Assembly: GCF_900167975.1 (NCBI RefSeq)
Contig: NZ_FUZU01000004.1
Location: forward strand, 806,001-870,000
Origin: Ohtaekwangia koreensis
GTDB lineage: Bacteria; Bacteroidota; Bacteroidia; Cytophagales; Cyclobacteriaceae
Length of the DNA: 64,000 nt
Direction of reading: 5' to 3'
Shown: piece by piece, positions 55,128 to 64,000 of the stretch
Layout of the letters: the number at the start of each line of letters is the position of its first letter
Position numbering within the stretch: the first letter of the stretch is position 1
Made by a program: the position numbers and the translations under genes
The notes under the pieces: generated by a model
Databases searched by the model: none
Seen by the model: only the letters and a program-made list of their open reading frames with translations
What the model was told of the DNA's origin: nothing

Positions 55128-56080
55128 TTTGCTGTCAGATTCCATTCATCACTTCCTTTTAAAACATTTCTGGATGTATACAACTGTGATTCTTTCTTTG
55201 TCAATTGATGCGACCAGAGTACACGCGAAGCAACATTGGCACCGTTACCTGTTGAATTATATTCCGCATAAAACGTTGTCTTCTCTGCATCGGGCTTACT
55301 CCAGTTATGCCATCCTTCGGGAAGGATATGGCTTCCTAGTTCACAATTAACAAAAACAGTTTTTGCGTAATTTCTCCATGGCCTACCCAGGTATACTTTC
55401 GTTGCTTCCGGACTGGCGGTAAGTTTACAATTCAAAAATACATATCCGTATTGCTTACCTTCCGTAGTGGAAGCCGCTGTTATATACGAATTCTTTTTAC
55501 TGTGAATCGTACAATTCTCAAACACAGCGGTTGCAGCTCCAAAAATAAAATCAGTGGTTCCTTCTATATAGCACTCCAGAAAATACTGGCGACTACTATC
55601 GCCTCCGGTATAGATGGTATCCTGATTCCCCAGGAAACGACAATTCTTAAAAATGCAGCGGTCACCCTCCACATGTAACGCAACAGCCTGCCCCACCGAA
55701 CCTGCCGCATTTTCAAAGGTTATATTTTCGGCGTAGAAATCATTTCCCAATACTTTAAAGGTATAGGAGGTAAATGTATTGTGAGATCCCTTGCCGGAAT
55801 AATCATCGTGCGATATAATTGTGGTATTCGCATCTTCACCGATAAGGGATATGCGATTGGTCCAGGAATATACCTCCACCTTTTCCTTATATATACCGGG
55901 TTTGATTTGGATCACGATCCTTTTATCAGGAAAAACCTTGCAGACGTTGATAGCTTCCTGTAAGGTTTTATAGTCACCACTGCCATCTTGCGCCACAACA
56001 TATTTATCCTTATAGACCGTCTGTGAAAACGAATCGCTTATCGACAAAAGAAGAAATGTAATTAAAATGATCCTTCGCAT
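55124..56080 (-). CDS. Pectin methylesterase (CE8), copy 2
   Basis: A 318-residue secreted CE8 enzyme (signal peptide about 1-19), clearly a paralogue of the next gene. It keeps GSGDYKTLQEAINVCK, SVGQAVALHVEGD, FLGNQDTIYTGG, GTTDFIFGAAT and YLGRPWRNYA with all catalytic residues. The tandem pair may differ in pH optimum, processivity or location; nothing in the sequence decides that. It lies 42 bp after the GH43 gene and its stop codon overlaps the second CE8 start by 4 bp. Confidence 0.9.
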   Translation of the reverse strand: MRRIILITFLLLSISDSFSQTVYKDKYVVAQDGSGDYKTLQEAINVCKVFPDKRIVIQIKPGIYKEKVEVYSWTNRISLIGEDANTTIISHDDYSGKGSHNTFTSYTFKVLGNDFYAENITFENAAGSVGQAVALHVEGDRCIFKNCRFLGNQDTIYTGGDSSRQYFLECYIEGTTDFIFGAATAVFENCTIHSKKNSYITAASTTEGKQYGYVFLNCKLTASPEATKVYLGRPWRNYAKTVFVNCELGSHILPEGWHNWSKPDAEKTTFYAEYNSTGNGANVASRVLWSHQLTKKESQLYTSRNVLKGSDEWNLTAK

Positions 56081-56122
56081 AGCTCGTTACTGTATATATC
56101 CCTATCCAAATTAATTTCATTG

Positions 56123-57772
56123 TTACCGAACCGGCTCTACTCTGAACCAGTCGAAGTCCGCGTATCCGGAGTCGTTAATCTGCGTAGCACGTGTACAAAA
56201 AATCCCGGCCTTGGCACCAATCCATCGCCCTGCCTCCGCCTGGAAATCTTCTTTTATACTTTCAAATTTCCGTCCATCGGTACTATAGCTAAATTGACAC
56301 TTCGCTCCTTTCCGGACTGTGACTCGCGTGTATATAGTCTTGTCCTTTAATTTCATTATAACCGTTTCAGTTTCCGCTTTTCCCTTTGCGGCATCTTTAC
56401 AGGTTACATATATAAGTTGCATGCCTTCTTTTGTACTTTTCAGTGCGAGGTATGCATAACTCTGCCCCATGACAACGAAGCCTGCCCGTTCATTTTCAAG
56501 TTTTTCATTGGGGGTGAAAGTATATTTGGTAGTCATCATAAACTCCTCGGCTGGAAACTTCTGCAAGAGTATATTTGGAACATCCCAGTAATTCTTTGCT
56601 TCATCCGAAACTTTATCAGAATATAAACGGAGTGATCCGTTCGCTACGTTCATGAATGACCATGTAGCTTTTGGATTTGCCTGCCATTGCCACTGACGGC
56701 CGAGTGCATTCCCATTGAACTCATCGCTTTCCATCGGTGTCACGATCGGAAATGTTTTTGTCATGGCTGGCTTCTTATAGGTGAGCACCGGCTCGCCTTT
56801 ACCATCGCCATCTTTATCGATGCCGATCACCGGCCAATCATTGATCCACTTCATAGGCTGAAGATGCACCACACGGCCATACGCTTCCTTATCCTGAAAA
56901 TGCAAAAACCAATGTTCACCGGAAGGTGTATCGACCCAAGCACCCTGATGCGGGCCGTTGATCTGAGTTGATCCCTGATCCATCACCACCTTGCGCTCAT
57001 ATGGCCCATATATACTCTTCGACCGGAGTACAAGTTGCCAACCGGTAGCAACTCCACCTGCAGGGGCGAAGATATAGTAATAACCATTTCGCTTATAGAG
57101 CTTCGGGCCTTCAATGGTGGGATCGAGCTCGTGGCCATCATATACCAGCTTGCCCTCATCTAATGTTTTTGTGCCCTCTGCATTCAGTTGCTTTACAGCG
57201 ACAATGCTTTTTATACCAGCGCGGCTCCCGGCATACGCGTACCCGAGATATACTTTTCCATCGTCATCCCACAACGGACAAGGGTCAATTAATCCTTTAC
57301 CACCTTCAACCAGTACAGGTTCACTCCACGGACCCGTTGCAGTTTTTGATTTTGTAACATATATCCCGAAATCCGGATCGGGATAGTATATATAGAATTC
57401 ATTATCATGATAGCGGATGGCGGGTGCCCATACACCATTACCGTGTTGTGTCTTTTCAAAATGCTCGAAAGGTGGCTGGCGTTTTAATGCATGACCAATG
57501 ATGGTCCAATTGACAAGATCTTTGGAATGAAGTATAGGAAGCCCCGGTATACCATCAAAACTGGAAGCAACGAGGTAAAAGTCTTCGCCCACGCGACACG
57601 CATCGGGATCAGAATAGTCTGCATTCAATACTGGATTCTTGTACGACCCATTACCCAGATCGGATACCCACACTTTAGAGATGTAATTACTACCTTCTGA
57701 TGATTGCGCCTGCACGTTAAAAAAGAGAGTCGTGCAAAAAAATAAAAGCTTAATCCTGTAAATCAACTTCAT
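56123..57772 (-). CDS. GH43 glycosidase with C-terminal concanavalin-like domain
   Basis: A 549-residue secreted enzyme. A five-bladed propeller (about 35-345) carries Asp in NADYSDPDA (base), Asp in GLIDPCPLWDDD (pKa modulator) and Glu in PTIEGPKLY (acid). A beta-sandwich of about 190 residues follows (DEFNGNALGRQWQW to YADFDWFRVEP), as in two-domain beta-xylosidases and arabinofuranosidases. The start is set at ATG 57772, where a signal peptide begins (MKLIYRIKLLFF); an upstream start at 57826 would put 18 odd residues before it. In this locus it probably trims arabinan or xylosyl side chains of pectin. Confidence 0.86.
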   Translation of the reverse strand: MKLIYRIKLLFFCTTLFFNVQAQSSEGSNYISKVWVSDLGNGSYKNPVLNADYSDPDACRVGEDFYLVASSFDGIPGLPILHSKDLVNWTIIGHALKRQPPFEHFEKTQHGNGVWAPAIRYHDNEFYIYYPDPDFGIYVTKSKTATGPWSEPVLVEGGKGLIDPCPLWDDDGKVYLGYAYAGSRAGIKSIVAVKQLNAEGTKTLDEGKLVYDGHELDPTIEGPKLYKRNGYYYIFAPAGGVATGWQLVLRSKSIYGPYERKVVMDQGSTQINGPHQGAWVDTPSGEHWFLHFQDKEAYGRVVHLQPMKWINDWPVIGIDKDGDGKGEPVLTYKKPAMTKTFPIVTPMESDEFNGNALGRQWQWQANPKATWSFMNVANGSLRLYSDKVSDEAKNYWDVPNILLQKFPAEEFMMTTKYTFTPNEKLENERAGFVVMGQSYAYLALKSTKEGMQLIYVTCKDAAKGKAETETVIMKLKDKTIYTRVTVRKGAKCQFSYSTDGRKFESIKEDFQAEAGRWIGAKAGIFCTRATQINDSGYADFDWFRVEPVR

Positions 57773-57861
57773 TCTACTGACTGTTTTATTTTTGAAGAAA
57801 TGAAGATATAGGATTTTTACCCACACAGCATCCTATACCTCCATTTCTATTTTTATCCAGT

Positions 57862-57898
57862 GATCATTCTCATTGGCTTTACTACACAGAGAATGATC
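57862..57898 (-). terminator. Hairpin between PL9 and GH43 genes
   Basis: Perfect 10-bp arms GATCATTCTC / GAGAATGATC, extended by CAG/CTG after a bulge, 11 bp beyond the PL9 stop codon. Without a T-run it may be an attenuator. Confidence 0.5.
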
Positions 57899-57909
57899 CT
57901 GAAAATAAT

Positions 57910-60405
57910 TTACTCAACTATTAATCGCTGACGGCTTGTTTTCTGTCCGTGTTTCAACGTCATTATATAAACACCTCTCGAGTTGCCTATATTCAGGTTC
58001 ACTTCATGTGTACCGGCTTCATATATTGCTTCTGGTGAGGTAACCTCTGTTTTTCCCAACGTATTGTATACCGCTACGCGTACAGGGCCTGCTTGCTTCA
58101 ATTCAAATTTCAAAGTAACCAGTCCGTTGGAAGGATTGGGATACACCTTCATATTCAACGCATTGAATTCGGAACCATCTTCCGCTACCGGAGAAGCAGA
58201 CCGTGCACTCGATCCGCATGATGCTGCAGCAGGGCTGTTTCCGGTTACTTCCATCCAGTCTATATTTGCAAACTCAGCGGCTACGCTTGTCTCCAATCGA
58301 ATCGTATTCACACCGGAATTTAAACTCACTGTTGCTGTCGCAGTTGTCCACGTACTCCACGAACTTGTTTTTGGAAATGAGACACTGGAAAGCATAGTAG
58401 AGCCATTGACCAATACCCTTCCCGTTGTAGCACTGGTGGAACCGGCATTCGCATATCTCCAGGTTAATGTATAGCTGCCACCGGAAGGTGTGCTTACACT
58501 CCAGTTAACACCTTTTGAAGCCGAGTTGGAAAGATTTATATAGTACCCATTGCTTGCGCCTGTATATGAATTTTGCCGTGAACCATCCGCACTGCAATAT
58601 CCGGATGTAGGCGAAGCTGCATCTTCGAGGCGAATCGTGGTTGTACCGCCTCCGCTTCCCTGTGGTGTTGCCTGCGCAGCATTTGAATTATAAGAGGTCG
58701 AACTGGTGATTCCTTTTATCCAGTAATAGTATGTAGTTCCATTTACAGGAGTTGTATCAGTATAAGTTCTTGCACTTGTAGCGACCGTGGCTATACGCAC
58801 GCGACCCGCAGGATCAGAATCTGTATCACGATATACTTCCTGGGCGGTGAGTGTGATGTTACTGACTGTCCAATTCAATGCAACTTGTGCGTTTCCTGCC
58901 GTGGGTGTTAAAACAATCTCTGGCGTTCCGGTAGAAGCTGTGAATGTAGCAGTCACTGTTTGATTCGCATTCATCGTTACAGTGGTTGATGTTGCTGTGC
59001 CGCTTGCACCACCACTCCATCCGGTAAATGTAAAGCCGCTGGCAGGCGCTGCCGTAAGCGTTACCACGGTGCCTGCCGTATAGGTTGTGTTGTTCGGACT
59101 TTTTGTAACACTGCCACCCGCTGTGGGGGTAATGTTGACGGTGAGGGTATACGTTGTAGGGGTCGTTGTAGTGCCAGATTCAATGGCCCCTATATCTGGT
59201 GCTGATCCGTTATAGGCAATGCCGGTAGAGGTCGCCCCTGCATTGATCAGATCACTTCCTGAAGCCAGGTTTAAAAAACCATTTGCAGTAGGGCTACCGT
59301 TAGCACCAGGCGTAAGACTTACAAAGTCTGCGCTGTTCACAGAGAAATTGGCAGTTGCGTTATTGGTCCAAAAACCATTGGTAGTTCCAGACTGTGTTCC
59401 TACAATGCGATCATTGGTATGTGAACTTGAAAAATAAGACAGGTTGTTTTTAAAAGTAGAAGTACCGCCATCAAAATTAAAATTACGTTCAGTGTTATTA
59501 TAGCCAGTGTTGTTCGTCATTTCGATTGTACCCAAATTACGATTATAGGTGAAGCCATGCTTGCCATTGTTAAAGGCTATACATCTGCGTACCATGTGAT
59601 TCACAGAAATATCTTCACCTCCCAATTTAAATCCGTTTTTGTCACCATTACCAGAAGTACCACCGCTGGTAAGTGTACCATTGCTATGAGCTATACAATT
59701 TTCCAATAGTATAGGGCCTATCGGTCCCGTATCGGTCTTAGTATACAAATCCCATCCGTCATCTATATTATGATGTGATACACAATTTCTAAACACATTG
59801 CCCGTACCACTGGTGAGTTTGGCAGCAAAGCCATCAGCATCCTCATTGTCCGGATCTTTGTTATCATATGCTTCACAATTCAGTATAAGATTATTGGCAG
59901 GCCATTGACTGATGCTGGTATAGGATGTATTATACCGGCTGAGCTGAAGACCGCTATCATTGTTGCTGCGAAAAATGCAACTCTCTACGGTGTTGTTGTT
60001 CCCGGAAAGTAATATACCATTGTCACCGGCTCGTTCAACGATCAATCCCTTCAGATGCCAGTAAAGCGCATCGAGCACTATACCTCTGTTGGATGTTGTT
60101 ACGGCTTGTCCGGAAAAATTCAATACAGGCACTTCACTGTTATAGGCAAATATCTTTTTGGTTGAACCAGAACTTCCATCATTACCGCGTGCGATAACAA
60201 TGGTGGCGGAGTAATTATAGGTACCACCACGCATATATATAGTACCGCCTGATGTGACCAACGTTATCGCTTTTTCCAATGTAGTAGGCGAAGCAAGCGT
60301 ACCAGGATTACTTGCTGAACCTGTGGGAGCAACATAAAGTGTTGACTGTGCAAATCCTTGATTCGCTATCAACCAGAAGATGAGAATGATAAATTTGTTT
60401 TTCAT
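57910..60405 (-). CDS. PL9 pectate lyase with CBM35-like module and T9SS tail
   Basis: An 831-residue secreted protein. After the signal peptide (about 1-19) comes a right-handed beta-helix of PL9 type (about 20-410): DADGFAAKLTSG, NIDDGWDLYTK (calcium Asp residues) and KNGFKLGGED, the segment in which PL9 enzymes carry the catalytic lysine. It is followed by an InlB-type repeat (TLTVNITPTAGGSVTKSPNN), a fibronectin-III domain, a CBM35-like module (about 600-730) and a T9SS sorting domain (VYPNPSNGLVTL to RQRLIVE). It would cut polygalacturonate outside the cell in a calcium-dependent way. A LacI-type operator lies 121 bp upstream of the start. Confidence 0.88.
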   Translation of the reverse strand: MKNKFIILIFWLIANQGFAQSTLYVAPTGSASNPGTLASPTTLEKAITLVTSGGTIYMRGGTYNYSATIVIARGNDGSSGSTKKIFAYNSEVPVLNFSGQAVTTSNRGIVLDALYWHLKGLIVERAGDNGILLSGNNNTVESCIFRSNNDSGLQLSRYNTSYTSISQWPANNLILNCEAYDNKDPDNEDADGFAAKLTSGTGNVFRNCVSHHNIDDGWDLYTKTDTGPIGPILLENCIAHSNGTLTSGGTSGNGDKNGFKLGGEDISVNHMVRRCIAFNNGKHGFTYNRNLGTIEMTNNTGYNNTERNFNFDGGTSTFKNNLSYFSSSHTNDRIVGTQSGTTNGFWTNNATANFSVNSADFVSLTPGANGSPTANGFLNLASGSDLINAGATSTGIAYNGSAPDIGAIESGTTTTPTTYTLTVNITPTAGGSVTKSPNNTTYTAGTVVTLTAAPASGFTFTGWSGGASGTATSTTVTMNANQTVTATFTASTGTPEIVLTPTAGNAQVALNWTVSNITLTAQEVYRDTDSDPAGRVRIATVATSARTYTDTTPVNGTTYYYWIKGITSSTSYNSNAAQATPQGSGGGTTTIRLEDAASPTSGYCSADGSRQNSYTGASNGYYINLSNSASKGVNWSVSTPSGGSYTLTWRYANAGSTSATTGRVLVNGSTMLSSVSFPKTSSWSTWTTATATVSLNSGVNTIRLETSVAAEFANIDWMEVTGNSPAAASCGSSARSASPVAEDGSEFNALNMKVYPNPSNGLVTLKFELKQAGPVRVAVYNTLGKTEVTSPEAIYEAGTHEVNLNIGNSRGVYIMTLKHGQKTSRQRLIVE

Positions 60406-60525
60406 AACGATTTATTTTTGTGTGGGTCGTAGTCATCTTGATACGCGGCATTTACATGCAGCTTCGGACATAACTCTCCTTCACTTTATCATTTACATCT
60501 ATTGAATACAGGTAAATAGCATAAC

Positions 60526-60541
60526 GTGCAATCGATTGCAC
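60526..60541. promoter_or_regulatory. LacI-type operator upstream of PL9
   Basis: Perfect 16-bp palindrome GTGCAATCGATTGCAC. Fourteen of its sixteen bases equal the matching positions of the palindrome at 46184-46203. It suggests the same repressor controls PL9 (and genes behind it) and altronate dehydratase. Confidence 0.72.
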
Positions 60542-60573
60542 AATCAGTCTTTAAAAAAAGCAACGCCGTAAGG

Positions 60574-61896
60574 CTATTGCTCTGTCAGTTGATTCAAATA
60601 TACTTCCAGGTTTGTATAGGTCTTTTCCAATGTATAGTATATATTATCATTTGCATTCGCAGGATCAAGCTTATGCTCAACCTCCCATGCATCCGGTATA
60701 CCATCACGATCTGTATCGGCACTAGGCGGTGTTGATTTCAATATAGGCCACCCGCCAACATCATTCTGGGAATCTATAATACCAGTCTTATCTTTTCCCA
60801 TGGTTGACTTACCGGTTTGTACTTCTTCAACAATCCTTGCGTCAACTATATCTCTTCTGAAACTTGCACCCGCGTTTTTTAATACCAGCTTATAAGCACC
60901 CTCAGCCGATTGCTCTTCTATAGGCTCTACTGCAAAAGGCTGCGATGCTCTTGCCGAATCGGGATGTTCCACTTTTACACCGCCATTCCAGTTGTCTTTT
61001 GCTATCGCTATATTTCCTTCCAGGCAATTACCTTGTACATAAAATTTACCAACAGGAGAGGTTGGATTAATCATCCATTTCTTTTTTGAAGATGTTGCCG
61101 GACCAGGTTTATAGTAGTTGTTAACAATGTTATAGCGGCCTTTCTCACCACCGTAAGTACTGTTGAGTTTCCAATTGTAGATTACGTTGTTTCTGAAATC
61201 CACCAGCTCATCAGGAGGATTCGGTGTTGTGGATGATCCGCTGAATCGTGGCAAGCGATTGGTGTGACTCGCAATCAGATTGTGATGAAACGTTGCCTTC
61301 TCTCCTCCCCAAATCCCGCCATAACCATGATCACCTTTCTGATGTATAGATTGATTTAAACTCTCCGACACTATACACCACTGAAATGTAAAATTCTTGT
61401 TGCGATAGAAAGACGCACACTCATCGGTTGACCAGCTTATTGAGCAGTGATCGATAATTATATTACGTTTACCCTTCGTTCCTCCGAAGGCATCAGCCTC
61501 CTGCTTTTTTTCATCACCAAGTCTGAAACGCATATAGCGTACAATAACATTATCCGCTTGGATGCTTATAGGATAATTCCGCAGACATATACCATCACCC
61601 GGAGCAGACTGGCCTGCAAGGGTTACATTTCCTTCATCGATACTCAGTGGAGATTCCAATGCGATTGTTCCAGAAATTGCGAAAAGTATAGTACGTGGAC
61701 CTTTTTTGTCAATCGCTTCACGCAAACTGCCAGGTCCCTTGTCGTTTAAGTTGGCTACTATATATACCTTTCCTCCTCTTCCGCCCGTGGTAAATTTTCC
61801 AAATCCTTCTGCACCGGGAAATGCCAACGAAGCATCTTGTGCAAAGGCTCCTATACTTATCAACACCAAAATGATACTATGGTAAAACTTCATCAC
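60574..61896 (-). CDS. PL1 pectate lyase
   Basis: A 440-residue secreted lyase (signal peptide about 1-20). The beta-helix starts FPGAEGFGKFTTGGRGG and shows PGSLREAI, GQSAPGDGI, IIIDHCSISWSTDE (calcium-binding region), YGGIWGGEKATFHHN and SHTNRLPRFSG with the likely catalytic Arg. A calcium-loop motif ADTDRDGIPDAWE lies near the end (about residue 400). This is the PL1 subgroup common in Bacteroidetes pectin loci. It follows another PL1 gene by 8 bp, and the two are recognisably related. It gives unsaturated oligogalacturonides for KdgF and further enzymes. Confidence 0.9.
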   Translation of the reverse strand: MMKFYHSIILVLISIGAFAQDASLAFPGAEGFGKFTTGGRGGKVYIVANLNDKGPGSLREAIDKKGPRTILFAISGTIALESPLSIDEGNVTLAGQSAPGDGICLRNYPISIQADNVIVRYMRFRLGDEKKQEADAFGGTKGKRNIIIDHCSISWSTDECASFYRNKNFTFQWCIVSESLNQSIHQKGDHGYGGIWGGEKATFHHNLIASHTNRLPRFSGSSTTPNPPDELVDFRNNVIYNWKLNSTYGGEKGRYNIVNNYYKPGPATSSKKKWMINPTSPVGKFYVQGNCLEGNIAIAKDNWNGGVKVEHPDSARASQPFAVEPIEEQSAEGAYKLVLKNAGASFRRDIVDARIVEEVQTGKSTMGKDKTGIIDSQNDVGGWPILKSTPPSADTDRDGIPDAWEVEHKLDPANANDNIYYTLEKTYTNLEVYLNQLTEQ

Positions 61897-61904
61897 TATT
61901 CTTT

Positions 61905-63401
61905 CTATTTGTTTTGAGACTCTGTTATCGAACGAACAAGATCGTTCATATATACTTCGATATTATCGTATGCTGTGCTAAGGTCCCTGCCGTTCGCCTG
62001 AGACTTTGCGGGATCCAGCTTGTGGGCTATTTTCCATTCGTCTGGTATGCCATCGCCTGCAGTGCTAACAGGTACCGGAGTTGAATTCAATATTGGCCAG
62101 CCACCAACATCGCTTTGTGTGTCGATGATACCATTCGTACTTCCATTCGAGCCGGGAAACGAAAACGTTCCCTTTCTCACATTATCAATTACGCGTACAT
62201 CAACAGCATCACGTTTCAGTGATGCACCGCTATAATACAATACGCGCTCGTAAGCCAGTTGTGCAGTATGGGTTGTTACTGCATTGCTGATCACATGTGG
62301 TTCCGATTTTCGCATGGCAGCTTTATCTGCATCGGACACCGTCCCATAACTTCCGTGAAATTGATTATACACTCCGTATGTCCAGTTATCCGCAGTAGCT
62401 TGTGGGCTACCTTCCACATAATTTCCGTTGATATAGTATTTACCCCAGATGTTATATACCTCTGTTCCTTCATTCTTATTTTTATCGATGGATACAATGC
62501 GCTCCTTCTTTACCGTGGCCGGGCCTGGTTTATAGTAACAGTTTACGATATTCACGTTCATCGCTTCACCACCGTAGCAACTGTTGTTCCCCCAGTTATA
62601 GAGTACATTATTCCGAAGATCAACCAGGTCCGTTAATGCAAAAGCCTTACCAGCTTCTTCGCCTAGCCTGGGGTTGCGACTGTCGTGGTGCGCGATCAAG
62701 TTATGATGAAACGATGCATTTTTACCGCCCCATATACCACCGTAGCCATGCGCGCCTTTGCCATGCACGGAGTTCCGAAGGCTTTCCGAAATTATACACC
62801 ACTGCAGCGTTGTGTTTTCATTGGCATATATAGATACACACTCATCGGTTGACCAACTCATAGAGCAGTGATCTACAATTATATTCTTATGAAATCTTCC
62901 CCCTATAGCATCGCCTTCCTGTTTTGCTTCATCGCCCATTCTAAAACGCATAAAGCGAATGATGACATTATCAGCACTGATACCCACCGGGTAATTTTTG
63001 AGACATATACCATCGCCAGGAGCGGTTTGTCCTGCAATCGTAATATCACCATTGTTAATGTTCAGCTTTGATTTCAATTCGATTGTACCAGACACTTTGA
63101 ATACTATATAGCGGGCGCCTGCCGCCTGAATCCCTGCGCGTAAACTTCCTTCTCCTGCATCGTTCAGGTTGGTAACGAAGAGAACTTTACCTCCGCGTCC
63201 ACCCGTAGCGTTACGGCCAAACCCTTCTGCGCCCGGAAATGCATACGCGTCTTCTGCAACCTGCACAGGCTTATCAGCATCGGGATTACTGTTGTTATCG
63301 GGCTCCGCTTCCGAGCTGCTACAACTCGGAATCACGATACCCAGCGACAACAATACCAACGTCACCACCACACGCACAAAGGAATGTATATATAGCTGCA
63401 T
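61905..63401 (-). CDS. PL1 pectate lyase lipoprotein
   Basis: A 498-residue paralogue of the next gene, but with a lipoprotein signal (VIPSCSSSE), so it should stay attached to the membrane. Motifs: FPGAEGFGRNATGGRGG, GQTAPGDGI, IIVDHCSMSWSTDE, YGGIWGGKNASFHHN and HHDSRNPRLG with the likely catalytic Arg, and DGIPDEWK near the end. ATG 63401 is chosen because the signal peptide begins there; a GTG at 63434 would add 11 residues. It is 47 bp behind the truncated gene at the window edge and 8 bp before the second PL1. Membrane-bound and free versions side by side suggest stepwise attack. Confidence 0.9.
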   Translation of the reverse strand: MQLYIHSFVRVVVTLVLLSLGIVIPSCSSSEAEPDNNSNPDADKPVQVAEDAYAFPGAEGFGRNATGGRGGKVLFVTNLNDAGEGSLRAGIQAAGARYIVFKVSGTIELKSKLNINNGDITIAGQTAPGDGICLKNYPVGISADNVIIRFMRFRMGDEAKQEGDAIGGRFHKNIIVDHCSMSWSTDECVSIYANENTTLQWCIISESLRNSVHGKGAHGYGGIWGGKNASFHHNLIAHHDSRNPRLGEEAGKAFALTDLVDLRNNVLYNWGNNSCYGGEAMNVNIVNCYYKPGPATVKKERIVSIDKNKNEGTEVYNIWGKYYINGNYVEGSPQATADNWTYGVYNQFHGSYGTVSDADKAAMRKSEPHVISNAVTTHTAQLAYERVLYYSGASLKRDAVDVRVIDNVRKGTFSFPGSNGSTNGIIDTQSDVGGWPILNSTPVPVSTAGDGIPDEWKIAHKLDPAKSQANGRDLSTAYDNIEVYMNDLVRSITESQNK

Positions 63402-63448
63402 CGTAATGAAGAGGTGTGACTGTATAAAAGTCACACCATTAAAGTAAA

Positions 63449-64000
63449 TTATAGTTTAGCACGCCAGCGCGGATCACCACTTGAATATCTGCCTGAGAAT
63501 CCGCTATCCTTGAAATTGAAATTATTTTTGGCAGGATCAGTCCAAAGAGCATCTTGTCCACTTGTATAGTTACCCAGTGGAAACCCAGCAATTTCGTAGG
63601 TAGCGATGAATGAGAAATCAGAAGTGCTAAAGGTACTCACCACTTCGATCGTAGTATTCGGCAATCCTTCCTTGCCGCGGACCGCGTATGCCTTCGTTCC
63701 GGCTTCATCCCATCCGTGGCCGAAGATCGAGTTTTTAATTACGATTCCACCCGTTACGTCATTATTGCCAGCACCACCTCTATATCTGAATATATAGTTA
63801 CTGCTGCCTGCTTGTACTAAATTTGCAAACGTACATGCATCAATCACGATCGATTGAGAATTATTTCTGGAAGTAATCCCCGCCTGCAGTTTATTGAATG
63901 TACTGTTTTGCAACAATATATTATTAACACGTGCCGTTGGAGTAACTGCATTCGGGTCGGTATCTGTAGTAAATATACCATAGCTACCCAGGCTGTCCAC
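63449..64000 (-). CDS. C-terminal part of a pectin-locus surface protein (DUF4957/DUF5123-like)
   Basis: The frame is open to the right edge, so only the last 183 residues are seen. They show beta-helix-like rungs (NNILLQNSTFNKL, IVIDACTFANL, IVIKNSIFGHGW) and the ending SGDPRWR. This ending and the rungs resemble the lyase-fold surface proteins coded after SusD in Bacteroidetes pectin loci (fibronectin-III, DUF4957, DUF5123). Binding pectin at the cell surface is the usual idea; no catalytic residue is recognised. Its position suggests SusC/SusD genes just beyond the window. Confidence 0.6.
   Translation of the reverse strand: MDSLGSYGIFTTDTDPNAVTPTARVNNILLQNSTFNKLQAGITSRNNSQSIVIDACTFANLVQAGSSNYIFRYRGGAGNNDVTGGIVIKNSIFGHGWDEAGTKAYAVRGKEGLPNTTIEVVSTFSTSDFSFIATYEIAGFPLGNYTSGQDALWTDPAKNNFNFKDSGFSGRYSSGDPRWRAKL

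Overview
The window looks like chromosomal DNA of a plant-polysaccharide-degrading Bacteroidetes, probably a soil or plant-associated member of the Cytophagales. The evidence is SusC/SusD proteins, type IX secretion (T9SS) C-terminal domains, a hybrid two-component regulator, many signal-peptide lipoproteins, promoters of the TTTG / TAnnTTTG type and weak ribosome binding sites. No rRNA, tRNA, CRISPR array or transposase was seen.

Left part (1-27160): the 5' end of an FtsX-type ABC permease gene, a small zinc-ribbon protein, a GH12 lipoprotein and a cyclophilin come first. They are followed by a glucan/xyloglucan-like locus on the minus strand: SusC, SusD, a surface glycan-binding protein and a GH51-like hydrolase with a T9SS tail (27160 to 19088), then GH9, alpha/beta hydrolase, GH2 and GH43 (8854 to 2546). 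These two blocks are separated by about 9.5 kb holding two large YD/RHS-type proteins and a small likely immunity gene. That insert is bordered by two identical 80-bp copies of the 3' end of the GH51-like gene, so it looks like an island that split one polysaccharide locus.

Middle (27161-35921): a 32-residue membrane peptide with its own promoter, a GNAT acetyltransferase, an Sfp-type phosphopantetheinyl transferase, a STAS-like protein, a lipocalin-like protein, and a single 1571-residue polyketide synthase (KS-AT-DH*-ACP-TE). The synthase has no ketoreductase and its dehydratase fold has lost both catalytic residues. This is the best candidate for a poorly described system here.

Right part (35922-64000): a pectin/uronate locus. 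A hybrid two-component sensor sits next to an ExuT-like transporter, KDPG aldolase, KDG kinase, an SDR reductase, a Gfo/Idh/MocA oxidoreductase and a second aldolase paralogue that lacks the Schiff-base lysine. Divergent to these are altronate dehydratase, then a siderophore-type TonB receptor and a PepSY protein. Beyond, on the minus strand, come an esterase, a KdgF-like cupin, two pectin methylesterases, a GH43, a PL9 pectate lyase with T9SS tail, two PL1 pectate lyases and the end of a pectin-locus surface protein cut by the window edge. Two near-identical LacI-type palindromes (upstream of altronate dehydratase and of PL9) suggest joint repression by a KdgR-like regulator encoded elsewhere. 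Outer-surface lyases and esterases would release oligogalacturonides, KdgF would linearise unsaturated uronates, and the cytoplasmic enzymes would carry them through KDG and KDPG to pyruvate and glyceraldehyde-3-phosphate.
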